Below, in pieces: positions 27,164-35,804 of a DNA stretch of 64,000 nt. The notes beneath the pieces are model-generated. The model did not search any database, had not been told where the DNA came from, and saw nothing but the letters and a program-made list of their open reading frames with translations. A program made the translations under genes and the position numbers. Position 1 is the stretch's first letter; every line of letters begins with the position of its first letter. Source of the DNA: JAVVHE01 sp032249695 (lineage in GTDB: Bacteria; Pseudomonadota; Alphaproteobacteria; Sphingomonadales; Sphingomonadaceae); contig JAVVHE010000016.1 of assembly GCA_032249695.1 (NCBI GenBank), positions 1-64,000 of the forward strand. The letters run 5' to 3'.

Positions 27164-28273
27164 TCAGCCGGCGACCCCGCGGCCGCGAGCCGCCGCGACC
27201 CGCTGCACCACCCCGGCTACTGCGGCTGCGACCGCGGCCCAATCGTGCGGGAACGCTGTGCGCTGCGCGGACCAATCGGGCCACCAGCCCGCGCGAAGCC
27301 GCTGGCTTAGATCGCAGAGCGCAGCTGCGAGCGAGGTAGCTTCGTCCGGATCGAAGTAGATCGCCGCTTCACCGCACAGTGTGCGCGCATAGGGCAGATC
27401 GGCCGCGATGATCGGCAGGCCCAGCCACATCGCCTCTACAAGCGGAAAGCCGAAGCTTTCGGCCTTGGACAGGAACAGCAGCGCGTCGGCGGTCCGATAC
27501 TCGTCCAGCATCGCTGATGGATCGAGCCGCCCGGCCATCCTCAGCCACGACGCGCCGGGACACGGGTTGCGCTCGGGCGGGATCGTCAGCGTCAGCTGGT
27601 CGATCAGCGACGCAGCCTGTGGATCGAGCCGGGCCAGGAGCGCGTGGTTCTTATGCGGATAACCCGCGGCGGGATAGAACAGCCGCAGGCCGCGCCCCCG
27701 CGCGTCGGCCGGCCCCGTGCGCCGCAAGCCCGAGCCGAGCAGCCAGGGCGGCGGGGGCTGCGCGATCGAAGCGATTCTGCCCGCCAGCGCCGGATAAGCC
27801 TTGGCCATCCGATCGGCCATCAGCGGCGTCTGCACGATCATCGCGCCGATGCGGCCGAGATTTGCGTGCAGGATGGCGCGATAGACCCTGAAGGTCGGCG
27901 ATGTGCCGCCGCCCAGTCGCGGCGGTAGCGTGTGCGGGTTGTGCGTCAGCACGACCTGCGGCGCACGGAGATTGAGTGGCAAGTCGCCCAGGACAAGCAC
28001 CGGTTCGCCCGGATCGAAGCCGCGGGCGGGCGCGGCGGTTTCGACAAGGCGCGAGACCGCGTTGGGAAGCGTGCGCCGGTAGCGGACCGCCATGGTCGCA
28101 GGCGACGCCGGGCGGTAGGCCGCGAGCGCTCCGCTGTCTGGAAGATCGAGCCGCGTGATCTTAAGCGACGGCTCGGCTTCGAGCGCGGGGAGTAGCGCGC
28201 TGACGAGCTGGACCGCCCCCTGCCCCGTCACGTTGGTGAGGTGGACGCGCAGCGGCTGGCGGGGCGCGGTCAC
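27164..28273 (-). CDS. Glycosyltransferase, group 1 (GT4-like)
   Basis: Predicted GT-B glycosyltransferase of 369 residues and last gene of the wzy transcription unit. Start GTG 28273 overlaps the upstream stop (GTGA), indicating coupled translation. The C-terminal nucleotide-sugar-binding half shows SKAESFGFPLVEAMWLGLPIIAADLPYARTLCGEAAIYFDPDEATSLA, the GT4 E-x7-E region. The N-terminal acceptor domain is divergent, with no signal peptide or membrane helix. Sugar and linkage cannot be predicted. It converges on gltB with a 50-bp gap. Confidence 0.85.
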   Translation of the reverse strand: MTAPRQPLRVHLTNVTGQGAVQLVSALLPALEAEPSLKITRLDLPDSGALAAYRPASPATMAVRYRRTLPNAVSRLVETAAPARGFDPGEPVLVLGDLPLNLRAPQVVLTHNPHTLPPRLGGGTSPTFRVYRAILHANLGRIGAMIVQTPLMADRMAKAYPALAGRIASIAQPPPPWLLGSGLRRTGPADARGRGLRLFYPAAGYPHKNHALLARLDPQAASLIDQLTLTIPPERNPCPGASWLRMAGRLDPSAMLDEYRTADALLFLSKAESFGFPLVEAMWLGLPIIAADLPYARTLCGEAAIYFDPDEATSLAAALCDLSQRLRAGWWPDWSAQRTAFPHDWAAVAAAVAGVVQRVAAARGRGVAG

Positions 28274-29397
28274 TCGGCATACCAGGGGTTTTGCGGCGGG
28301 TTCGCCCCGGAGCGGGCGGCACGCACGCAATTGGCCATATACGCACCGGCCGTCTCAGGCGTGAGCACGCGCGCGGCTCGCAACGCGCCCTCGCGCATCC
28401 GTTCGAGCGCTGCGGGTACCCGCGCGAGCTGCTCGATCGCGGCAGCCAACCCGGTCGCGCCGCCTTCGGTCACCAACCCGGCACCGAAATGCCGCACGAC
28501 GGCCGCAGCCCCGGTCTTGACGGTTGCGATCACCGGCACGCCGGCCTGCAGCCCTTCGTTGACGACTACGCCCCAGCCATCGTGCAGGCTGGGCACCACG
28601 AGCGCGTCATAGCGCGCCATGACCCCACCCGCCTGCCCGAACGGAGCGGTGCCGCGATAGCGGATGTGGGTCTCATCGAACGCAAAAGCCGCCGGATCAC
28701 CCGCGCCGTAGACATCAAGATCGACCGCCAGTCCGTCCCGGCGCACACGATTGACCGCCTCGATCAGCTGCGCCAGCCCTTTGCGCGCAACCAGTCCGCC
28801 CACGAACACCAGCCGCAGCGGCGCGTCGGCCGCGCGGGGATGCCGTGGGTGCAACGGCTCGATCTGGGCCGGCACGAAATAGCCCGTTGGGAACACGCGT
28901 CCCGGCTTGGCGCCGATCGCCCGGAACTGGCGCACGCCAAGCGGCGAGATCGCGAATACGCCAGCTGCGCGCCGCACGAACACCCGTCCATAGATCCAGT
29001 ATAGGGACGGCCGGGCCGCGGCGCGCAGACGGTCCGCCATGCGCGGCCGGTGGGTGAAATATCCAACCGACGCAGGCGAGTAGGGTTCGGAGATCAGATA
29101 CACCTCGGCCGAACGCGCAAGGAGCCGGTGCAACATCCGCATCAGCCGCGGTGCTTCGAACGGGCTGCCGAACAGGTGCACGTCACCTCCGGCTGCTGGC
29201 GGCGTCCCGTCGCCCGGCGCGAGCACGGTGGTCTCGATGCCAAGATCCTGGGGCGCGAGCCAGCCCTGCGAGCGACGCAATGCATCCTCGGTGCGCAGCA
29301 CGACTGCGCGGACCGGTTCGCCCATCGCACGACCGAACGCGGCGAGCGTGTGCGCCGCATGGCTGGTCAGCAGCGGCTGCCAGGCGACGATTGCCAT
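28270..29397 (-). CDS. Glycosyltransferase family 4
   Basis: GT-B enzyme of 375 residues starting at ATG 29397, which overlaps the previous stop codon (TGATG). The C-terminal domain has LRLVFVGGLVARKGLAQLIEAV and VVPSLHDGWGVVVNEGLQAGVPVIATVKTGAA, the donor-binding loop and E-x7-E motif of retaining family 4 transferases. The N terminus has no export signal, so it works at the cytoplasmic face on a lipid-linked oligosaccharide. It is one of three consecutive transferases downstream of the O-antigen polymerase. Confidence 0.9.
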   Translation of the reverse strand: MAIVAWQPLLTSHAAHTLAAFGRAMGEPVRAVVLRTEDALRRSQGWLAPQDLGIETTVLAPGDGTPPAAGGDVHLFGSPFEAPRLMRMLHRLLARSAEVYLISEPYSPASVGYFTHRPRMADRLRAAARPSLYWIYGRVFVRRAAGVFAISPLGVRQFRAIGAKPGRVFPTGYFVPAQIEPLHPRHPRAADAPLRLVFVGGLVARKGLAQLIEAVNRVRRDGLAVDLDVYGAGDPAAFAFDETHIRYRGTAPFGQAGGVMARYDALVVPSLHDGWGVVVNEGLQAGVPVIATVKTGAAAVVRHFGAGLVTEGGATGLAAAIEQLARVPAALERMREGALRAARVLTPETAGAYMANCVRAARSGANPPQNPWYAE

Positions 29398-30548
29398 CAG
29401 CCGCGGTGCCCGAACAGCGCCGCACGCAGCAGCTGGCCCGCGCGATCGAGCGCGAAGTGTGCGCGGACCCGGGCGGCGCCAGTCTCGGCCGCAAGCCTCG
29501 CCGCCTCGGGCTCGCGCGCGATCGTGCTGAGCGCGTCGACCAGCTCCTCGACCCCGTCGGTCTTGAGATACCGGGCGCCCTCTCCCAATACCAAGCGCAC
29601 GTCGCTGATGTCGGTGCTCAGCACCAGCAGCCCGGCTCCGGCCATCTCGACCACCTTCGACGGGAAGGTCGTGTACGCCAGCGGCCCTCCGTTGGGCTTG
29701 AGCGCGAGGCCGACATGCGCCTGCGCGACGATGCGGTTATAGTCGGCGAAGCTTGCGCGGCCGTGGACCGTGACCTGCGGCGTGCCGGGCTGTGCGGCCA
29801 GCGTTTCGAACAGCGGTAGCGAAACGCCCTGGCCGGTGATGTCGAACGCCAGCCGTGCCGCCTCTGGCCCGCCTTCGGCACGGAGCTGGGCGATCGCCGC
29901 GGCAAGACGGGGCGCACCGGTTTCGGGCATCAGGCTGCCGCCGAGCAGGACGCGCAATGGCGCTGCGGACCAGTCGCGCGGTTGCCCGAAACTGTCGACA
30001 ACCCCGTAATAGGGCACGGCTCCGGCGATCCGCGTCTGCCCGGCGAGCGCCTTGCAGGCGAGCAGCGCACGGTCGCTCAGCGCATCGTAGGCCCACTGCA
30101 CCAGCCTGCTCATGACGCTTCGCTCGACGGCGCCGTCCTCAAGATCGAACGCCGCGCGCAGCCCCATCAGCCGGGCTGCGGCAAGCGCCGGGACCAACCC
30201 GGCCGGCCGGTTGTAGAACAGCGCCAGCGGGCGCCGCCGCCTCAACCTCCACAACGCCTGGATCGGCGCCAGCGCGCTCACGATCTGCGACCAGCCCGGG
30301 CGGCCGTCGAACCGGCAGTAGACGACCGGCACGCCTCCCACTCGCCGGATGACTTCGCGGTGCTTGCCGGTGCGGTCCCCGCCGCGGCCGAGACTGAGAA
30401 CGATGGCGTTCACCCCGGCACTGCGCAACGCCGCGCACGCCATGAACACCTTGCGCGATGCAGCGGGGCTGTCGGTTGTGATGCCGCGCTCTGCGCGCGT
30501 CGTGTCGTCAAGCGCGTTCGAGACGAACAGAAGAGGCGGCCGCTGCAC
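29397..30548 (-). CDS. Glycosyltransferase, GT-B fold
   Basis: A 383-residue transferase. GTG 30548 lies 8 bases after the acyltransferase stop and starts QRPPLLFVSNALDDTTRAERG; the open frame extends further upstream only as antisense-like Arg-rich sequence inside that gene. The N-terminal domain carries SRKVFMACAALRSAGVNAIVLSLG. The C-terminal half has LLGGSLMPETGAPRLAAAI, ALKPNGGPLAYTTFPSKVVEMAGAGLLVLSTDISD and a VEELVDAL helix, consistent with GT4-type donor binding. The acceptor and sugar are unknown. Confidence 0.85.
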   Translation of the reverse strand: MQRPPLLFVSNALDDTTRAERGITTDSPAASRKVFMACAALRSAGVNAIVLSLGRGGDRTGKHREVIRRVGGVPVVYCRFDGRPGWSQIVSALAPIQALWRLRRRRPLALFYNRPAGLVPALAAARLMGLRAAFDLEDGAVERSVMSRLVQWAYDALSDRALLACKALAGQTRIAGAVPYYGVVDSFGQPRDWSAAPLRVLLGGSLMPETGAPRLAAAIAQLRAEGGPEAARLAFDITGQGVSLPLFETLAAQPGTPQVTVHGRASFADYNRIVAQAHVGLALKPNGGPLAYTTFPSKVVEMAGAGLLVLSTDISDVRLVLGEGARYLKTDGVEELVDALSTIAREPEAARLAAETGAARVRAHFALDRAGQLLRAALFGHRG

Positions 30549-30556
30549 TGCGCTGC

Positions 30557-31048
30557 TCAATCGAGCGTGCGCTTGATCGTGGCGGGGACGCCCGCGACCA
30601 GCCGGTTGGGCGGGATATCGCGCGTGACGACGGCTCCGGCGGCGACGATCGACCCGGCGCCGATCCGCACTCCGCCCAGCACGCGCACGCCTGCACCGAT
30701 CCAGCAGCCGTCCTCGACGACGATCGGATTCGCCGTGCCCGGCCCGGCGCGGCGCGACGCCGGGCCGAACTCGTGGCTGCCGGTGATGAACTCGGTGCCG
30801 GGGCCGACATCGCAATCCGCGCCGATGATGACGGGCGCCAAAACGTGGGTGTGGACGATCACTCCGGGGCTGAGCCAGCTGCCCCGCCCCACCGACAAGC
30901 GCCCGCGGCCGAGGATCCAGCCGCGTCCACACATGCTCGCGCCGCCGGCCATCTCGATCCCCGCAAGCCGCAGCAACATGCGCCGAAGCGCGAACAGACG
31001 CGTCGGCGGTAGCGGCCACAGCAGCAGTTGGACGAAATGGCGGATCAC
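30557..31048 (-). CDS. Hexapeptide-repeat acyltransferase (WcaF-like)
   Basis: Left-handed beta-helix O-acetyltransferase of 163 residues. Hexad repeats run from about residue 35 to 150 (GWILGRGRLSVGRGSWLSPGV, PIVVEDGCWIGAGVRVLGGVRIGAGSIVAAGAVV). It ends with the usual NRLVAGVPATIKR. The catalytic histidine is likely in FITGSHEFG. The WcaF-type N-terminal helix (LLLWPLPPTRLFALRRMLLRLAG) may associate with the membrane. It would acetylate a sugar of the polymer. GTG 31048 overlaps the stop of the polymerase gene (GTGA). Confidence 0.9.
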   Translation of the reverse strand: MIRHFVQLLLWPLPPTRLFALRRMLLRLAGIEMAGGASMCGRGWILGRGRLSVGRGSWLSPGVIVHTHVLAPVIIGADCDVGPGTEFITGSHEFGPASRRAGPGTANPIVVEDGCWIGAGVRVLGGVRIGAGSIVAAGAVVTRDIPPNRLVAGVPATIKRTLD

Positions 31049-32490
31049 GCGGCGCTGGGCAAACCAACATAGGCAGCGCCAGCCGCGTCTCGCCTGAGCA
31101 GCCGATCAACGAACGGCAACATTACGCCTGCCACCAGCACCAAAAACACGTTCGTATCCGACACCGCTGGAACAAGCGGTGTATACAGCGCGGAGACAAT
31201 CAGCATAATACCCAGCACACAGCCATTAAACGACGCGCCTTCGACTGCTCGGCGCCAGCTCCAGCCGCTCCAGAACCCGCCCAAAGCGAGCAACACCGCC
31301 GCACCAACATCGGTGAAGTCGGTCTGATAGTGGGAATAGGCAGTCGTCCAGCCATAGGCAAACCCCCCGACTGCAGCGAGCCGCGCCGCCTTATCGTCCA
31401 GCGCTTCCGCCGGGTTCAAACCGGTGATGGCGTTGGTCTGTCGCAAGGCGAACGGAAATGTGTAGACACCGAGCGTAGCATGAGGCCAGTTGATGCGAAG
31501 AAACGATTCGTAGCCCATCGTCGTCGACGTGAAGTACACCAGGCCCTCGACCACCGCACCCCGCACGTCGCGATTCACGGTCTTGTCCAGATGCTCGATC
31601 GGAGCGGCCAGATTAAAGCTAAAGATTGCAGCAAGAACTTCGGTCTTATCATCAGACACGGCGTCGTTGTTTCGTGCGACCGCCACATACCCCATGTAGG
31701 CAACCATCAGTGCCGATATGGCTGGCACGATCACGGTGGTGACAGCCGTCAAGCGCAGCCGCAGTTTGGCCACCCGCAGCAGATTTCGACGCCGCGCGCC
31801 ATCAAGCAGAACGCAAGTAACCGTGACGAGCATGATCTGAAAGGCGGCATTGCGGCCCGCTGACAGCACCGACACCAGAAAATAGCCGACGACCGGCAAC
31901 GAGAACCAGATCCGCCCTGCCGGCGTCAGTTCGCGCCAGAATAGGAGCGCGAATATATAGCAATAAAGTCCGCTCCATGTCAGCACGGCGGCAAGTTGCG
32001 CGTAGGTCGACGCGCTCTTCATTCCCACGATCTGATCGCGCAGCGCGGCTAAGTCGGAAAGCCCCTGGCGACCGTTCACCGCATAATCGATGACAAGGAA
32101 CGCCGTCCCGATGATCGCGAGCACCCAGATCAGCCGCGCCCAGGTAAGCCACCGCCGGAACTCGGCGGCCCACGCCGGCTGCAGTTCGTCCGGCGCGATG
32201 CGTTCGCTCCCACGCGCAGCATGACCCAGCATCGCACCGACGGCGAACACCAGCGAGAAGCCGGCAAGAGCGAGCGTGACCATGCCTCCGCGGTCCTGCA
32301 GCGTCTCATATTTGATGAAACCGAGCGCCACCGGCACCGTCGCAACGAGCCAGCCCGCGCACAGCGCCCACACCGCACCGCGAACCCGCCACGACAGGAT
32401 CGCCAGCGCAACGAAGAATAAGGCCAGTTCCTGCAGCACTGCCGCGCGAATGGCGCTCCACCGGACAAAGCGCAAGCGGGTGCAGCCCAC
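31045..32490 (-). CDS. wzy: O-antigen/EPS polymerase (Wzy-like)
   Basis: Integral membrane protein of 481 residues with about 11-12 transmembrane helices and a large polar loop near residues 250-350 (ARNNDAVSDDKTEVLAAIF through RINWPHATLG). It lacks enzymatic motifs. Its size, topology, position between glycosyltransferases, and base composition (noticeably more A/T than its neighbours) are those of a Wzy polymerase, which joins repeat units in the periplasm. Start GTG 32490 is the first possible; internal starts cannot be excluded. It heads the unit continuing with the acyltransferase and three glycosyltransferases. Confidence 0.78.
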   Translation of the reverse strand: MGCTRLRFVRWSAIRAAVLQELALFFVALAILSWRVRGAVWALCAGWLVATVPVALGFIKYETLQDRGGMVTLALAGFSLVFAVGAMLGHAARGSERIAPDELQPAWAAEFRRWLTWARLIWVLAIIGTAFLVIDYAVNGRQGLSDLAALRDQIVGMKSASTYAQLAAVLTWSGLYCYIFALLFWRELTPAGRIWFSLPVVGYFLVSVLSAGRNAAFQIMLVTVTCVLLDGARRRNLLRVAKLRLRLTAVTTVIVPAISALMVAYMGYVAVARNNDAVSDDKTEVLAAIFSFNLAAPIEHLDKTVNRDVRGAVVEGLVYFTSTTMGYESFLRINWPHATLGVYTFPFALRQTNAITGLNPAEALDDKAARLAAVGGFAYGWTTAYSHYQTDFTDVGAAVLLALGGFWSGWSWRRAVEGASFNGCVLGIMLIVSALYTPLVPAVSDTNVFLVLVAGVMLPFVDRLLRRDAAGAAYVGLPSAA

Positions 32491-32567
32491 GCTGTTCCCA
32501 ACCGCTTGCTCGCCCGTTAAGCGGGTTCAGGCGCGGCGCGGCGCGCGGGTTCACAGGAGACAGGACG

Positions 32568-33536
32568 TTGCAGCTGCAGGGTAAGCGCGTGATGGTGACG
32601 GGTGGAGCCGGATTTCTGGGCTCTCAGCTTTGCGACCGGCTGATCGCGGCGGGCTGTGACGTGCTGTGCGTCGATAATTTCTTTACCGGGCACAAGCGTA
32701 ACATTCGGCATCTGCTCGATCATCAGGACTTTGAACTGATGCGGCATGATGTGACCTTCCCGCTCTACGTGGAAGTCGACGAGATTTATAACCTTGCCTG
32801 CCCGGCCTCGCCGATCCAGTATCAGGTTAATCCGGTGCAGACGACCAAGACCAGCGTGCATGGCGCGATTAATATGCTGGGCCTTGCCAAGCGGGTACGT
32901 GCACGGATCTTCCAGGCGTCGACCAGCGAGGTGTACGGCGATCCCACCATCCACCCACAGCCCGAAGATTACTGGGGCCATGTCAACCCGATCGGTCCCC
33001 GCGCGTGCTATGACGAAGGCAAGCGCTGCGCTGAAACGCTGTTTTTCGATTATCACCGCCAGCATCGGCTTGAGATCAAGGTCGCACGGATCTTCAATAC
33101 CTACGGCCCGCGCATGGACCCCGCCGACGGACGCGTCGTTTCAAACTTCATCGTGCAGGCGCTGACTGGCAAGCCGCTGACGATCTATGGCGACGGATCG
33201 CAGACGCGCAGCTTCTGCTATGTCGATGACTTGATCGAGGGCTTTATTCGACTGATGAACAGCCCCGCCGAGGTCACCGGCCCGATCAATCTGGGCAATC
33301 CTGGTGAGTTCACGATGATCGAGCTTGCTGAGAAGGTTCTCGACATCACGGGCTCACGATCGACATTAAAGCGCGAGCCGCTGCCCCAGGACGACCCGAA
33401 ACAGCGCCGTCCCGACATCTCGCGAGCCCGGGATACACTCGGCTGGGAACCCAAAGTGGCGCTGGACGAGGGCCTGACAAGGACGATCGCGTACTTTGAA
33501 ACGTTGTTGCGCGAGGACCGAGCGCTCGCCGCCTAG
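32568..33536 (+). CDS. UDP-glucuronate decarboxylase (UDP-xylose synthase)
   Basis: Extended SDR of 322 residues converting UDP-glucuronate to UDP-xylose. It shows the NAD loop TGGAGFLGSQLCDRL, YNLACPASPIQYQVNPVQT, STSEVYGDP, and the catalytic YDEGKR (YxxxK). ARIFNTYGPRMDPADGRVVSNFI and DGSQTRSFCYVDDLIEG are nearly invariant in the UXS family. TTG 32568 is supported by AGGAG at 7-base spacing. It is read opposite to the flanking genes, and its stop shares a CTAG with the convergent glycosyltransferase stop. GC content is lower than in the window at large. Confidence 0.93.
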   Translation: MQLQGKRVMVTGGAGFLGSQLCDRLIAAGCDVLCVDNFFTGHKRNIRHLLDHQDFELMRHDVTFPLYVEVDEIYNLACPASPIQYQVNPVQTTKTSVHGAINMLGLAKRVRARIFQASTSEVYGDPTIHPQPEDYWGHVNPIGPRACYDEGKRCAETLFFDYHRQHRLEIKVARIFNTYGPRMDPADGRVVSNFIVQALTGKPLTIYGDGSQTRSFCYVDDLIEGFIRLMNSPAEVTGPINLGNPGEFTMIELAEKVLDITGSRSTLKREPLPQDDPKQRRPDISRARDTLGWEPKVALDEGLTRTIAYFETLLREDRALAA

Positions 33537-34447
33537 AGCGTCGGGCGGCGCAGGCGCTTCACGAACGGCAGGTACATGTAAACCAGGCTGCGCCAGCCGA
33601 TCTGCGCCCAAGTCCGTTCATCGACGGCGTCGCGTTCGGCGTCGGCGCGGACCGGAGTGAGCGGCTCGCTGAAATCGCCAGCCATCGCCGTCCGTAGCCG
33701 CGCGAGCGGGCTGGCCGCATCCATCGTGTGCGTTGCGTCCGCGCCGAAGCCGATATTCTCGACAAGGTTGGCGCTCGGCCGCACCGCGAGGCCACCCTGG
33801 CGCCACACCGTCAGGATCCACTGATAGTCCCAGGTGTCGATCTGGCCCGCCGCGAGCTCGCTAAACAGCTTGCGCCAATAGAGATAGGCGGCTGGGCGAC
33901 TGCTCCACTTCCGGCGGACGATCTGTTCCCAGCCCTCGGGCTCCAGCCGGTAATCGCGCCAGCGATCGGCCCAGGTCGCCCAGCCCCACATCAGGGAGAA
34001 GTCGCTGAAATAATGGCCTGGGCCCCCACCTTCCGGCCCCAGATACGTCCCACTGATCGAAGAAACGCGGCGGTCTGCCGCGTAGCGGTCCAGCATTGCC
34101 TCCGCATAGGGCCAAAAAGCGGGCGAAGCGACGCAGTCATCCTCGATGATGATCGCGCGTTCGACTTCGCTAAACACCCAGTCGATGCCGCTCGCGACGC
34201 GGTGTTTGCAGCCCATGTTGGCGCTGGCGTAGTTGCGGCTGACCTCGCTCGGCCAGTCGACCTGCTCCGTTATCGCGCGCACTTCGGCCGCCAGATGGTC
34301 CTCGCCCGGCTTGTGCGTTCGGGCGCCATCGGCAACGACCAGCAGGCGCTTCGGCCGTGCAGCGCGGATCGCCGCGAAGCTGCGCCGGGTAAGATCGGGC
34401 CGGTTGAACACCAGAAAGGCAACCGGCGTTGCGAGCGCGTCAGCCAT
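33533..34447 (-). CDS. Glycosyltransferase-like protein, GT-A fold
   Basis: Protein of 304 residues, probably a nucleotide-sugar transferase. The N terminus VAFLVFNRPDLTRRSFAAIRAARPKRLLVVADGAR is a GT-A Rossmann start. A DxD-like metal motif IIIEDDCVAS is near residue 100, and LMWGWATWADRWRDY and DYQWILTVW follow. This pattern occurs in a poorly characterised group found in polysaccharide loci and sometimes labelled hemolysin activation protein. ATG 34447 is 11 bases after the flippase stop. No sugar specificity can be assigned. Confidence 0.75.
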   Translation of the reverse strand: MADALATPVAFLVFNRPDLTRRSFAAIRAARPKRLLVVADGARTHKPGEDHLAAEVRAITEQVDWPSEVSRNYASANMGCKHRVASGIDWVFSEVERAIIIEDDCVASPAFWPYAEAMLDRYAADRRVSSISGTYLGPEGGGPGHYFSDFSLMWGWATWADRWRDYRLEPEGWEQIVRRKWSSRPAAYLYWRKLFSELAAGQIDTWDYQWILTVWRQGGLAVRPSANLVENIGFGADATHTMDAASPLARLRTAMAGDFSEPLTPVRADAERDAVDERTWAQIGWRSLVYMYLPFVKRLRRPTL

Positions 34448-34458
34448 GCCGTCGGGAC

Positions 34459-35799
34459 TCAGCGCGGGCCGAGCAGCGCCATCGCGCGCAGCTGGATCCA
34501 GAATACCGGGCGGGTCTGCGGCCACAAGGCATTTGCGAGTACCGCGCTGACCGCCTGGCTCAGCAGCACCGCAACCGCGGCGCCCATCACGCCCAAACGC
34601 GGGATCAGCAGCAGGTTGAGCCCGACACTCACCACGACACCCAGCACGGTCTGATAGAAGCCGTATTTCAGCAGCCCGGTATTCACGAACCAGTTGGTCG
34701 CGAGCGTCCCCGCCGTCACGACGACGCCCGCCCAGCAATGGACGCTGAGCACCGCTGCCGACGCCGCGTAGGCCGGCCCGTAGAGCAGGCGCACCACCAG
34801 CGGCGCTGCGATCGTCACCGCCGCCGCGAACAGCGCCGATCCGCCGACCGCCAGCCGCATCAGCTGCGCGAGCTCGCGGTCATACTCCGCACGCGACTGG
34901 GCGAAACTGCGGTTGAGCTTGGGTGCGAACGCCGCGGCAAGCGAGACCGGCACGAGATACCAGATTTCAGAAAGCCGCGCCGCAGCGGCGTAGATCCCGA
35001 CCGCGCGGTCATCGAGCAGGCGCGCGAGCAGCAGCTGGTCCGCACGCATGTAGACGCCGATCGCCAGCAGCCGGGCGAGCATCGGCGCCCCGTCGCGCCA
35101 CAGCACCGCCGCGGTCGCCCGCGTTGCGCGACCCAGGCGGGGAGCCGCCCCGGTGCGCCGCGCGCGCAAATTGAGCAGCAGCGCCACGCAGCCGAGTTCG
35201 GCACTGAACAGCAGGCCGAACACCAGCACGTCGGCGCCTTGCAGCGCGGCGACGATGCGCAGCACAGCGAAGCCCAGATACGATCCCGCCCGGATCAGCA
35301 CGACCGGGCGCACGATATAATCCGCCTGCAAGCGCTGATCGATCGCGTCGAACGCCATCACGATCTGGCTCAGCGCGACGACCGCGACGAGCGCGGCGGC
35401 GTGCGCCTCGCCCGGCCGCAGCAGCGCCGACGCAGCGACCGCGATCAGCAGCACCAGCGCGCCGCCGCCAAGCCGCATCCAGATCGCGGCGGCCTCCAAC
35501 TCGTCGGCACGGTCGCGCTTCTGCACGAACTCGCGCACCAGAATGTCCGGCAGGCCCACGGTGCCGATCGCGCCCAGCAGCGCGACGAGCGCGACCGCCC
35601 AATTGAACAGGCCGTAGCTCGCCGGGCCAAGCTCGCGCGCGATCAGCGCGTTGGTGACGAGCGCGACGACCAGCCGCAGCAGCTTGTCGCCGATCAGGAA
35701 GCTCGCATTGCCGGCGATGGTCGAATCGATCGGCAACCGCGCCGCGAGCCGCCGCAGCGCTCCGCCCGGCCCGCCCGCCGCTGCGGAAACCTGCGCCAC
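34459..35799 (-). CDS. wzx: Polysaccharide flippase, Wzx-like
   Basis: Membrane protein of 446 residues with 12-14 predicted helices, of the MOP/MATE-like exporter superfamily. SFLIGDKLLRLVVALVTNALIARELGPASYGLFNWAVALVALLGAIGTVGLPDILVREF is the typical opening of the polysaccharide-exporter family. It would flip undecaprenyl-linked repeat units across the inner membrane for Wzy. Start GTG 35799 lies 5 bases after the wzz stop, so the genes are co-transcribed. Confidence 0.88.
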   Translation of the reverse strand: MAQVSAAAGGPGGALRRLAARLPIDSTIAGNASFLIGDKLLRLVVALVTNALIARELGPASYGLFNWAVALVALLGAIGTVGLPDILVREFVQKRDRADELEAAAIWMRLGGGALVLLIAVAASALLRPGEAHAAALVAVVALSQIVMAFDAIDQRLQADYIVRPVVLIRAGSYLGFAVLRIVAALQGADVLVFGLLFSAELGCVALLLNLRARRTGAAPRLGRATRATAAVLWRDGAPMLARLLAIGVYMRADQLLLARLLDDRAVGIYAAAARLSEIWYLVPVSLAAAFAPKLNRSFAQSRAEYDRELAQLMRLAVGGSALFAAAVTIAAPLVVRLLYGPAYAASAAVLSVHCWAGVVVTAGTLATNWFVNTGLLKYGFYQTVLGVVVSVGLNLLLIPRLGVMGAAVAVLLSQAVSAVLANALWPQTRPVFWIQLRAMALLGPR

Positions 35800-35804
35800 G
35801 CGCG

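Noticed and set aside
30557..31109. N-terminal extension of the glycosyltransferase at 29397 through the acyltransferase gene
   Set aside because: The extension is an out-of-frame reading of the hexapeptide acyltransferase and is Arg-rich; GTG 30548 right after that gene is the sensible start.
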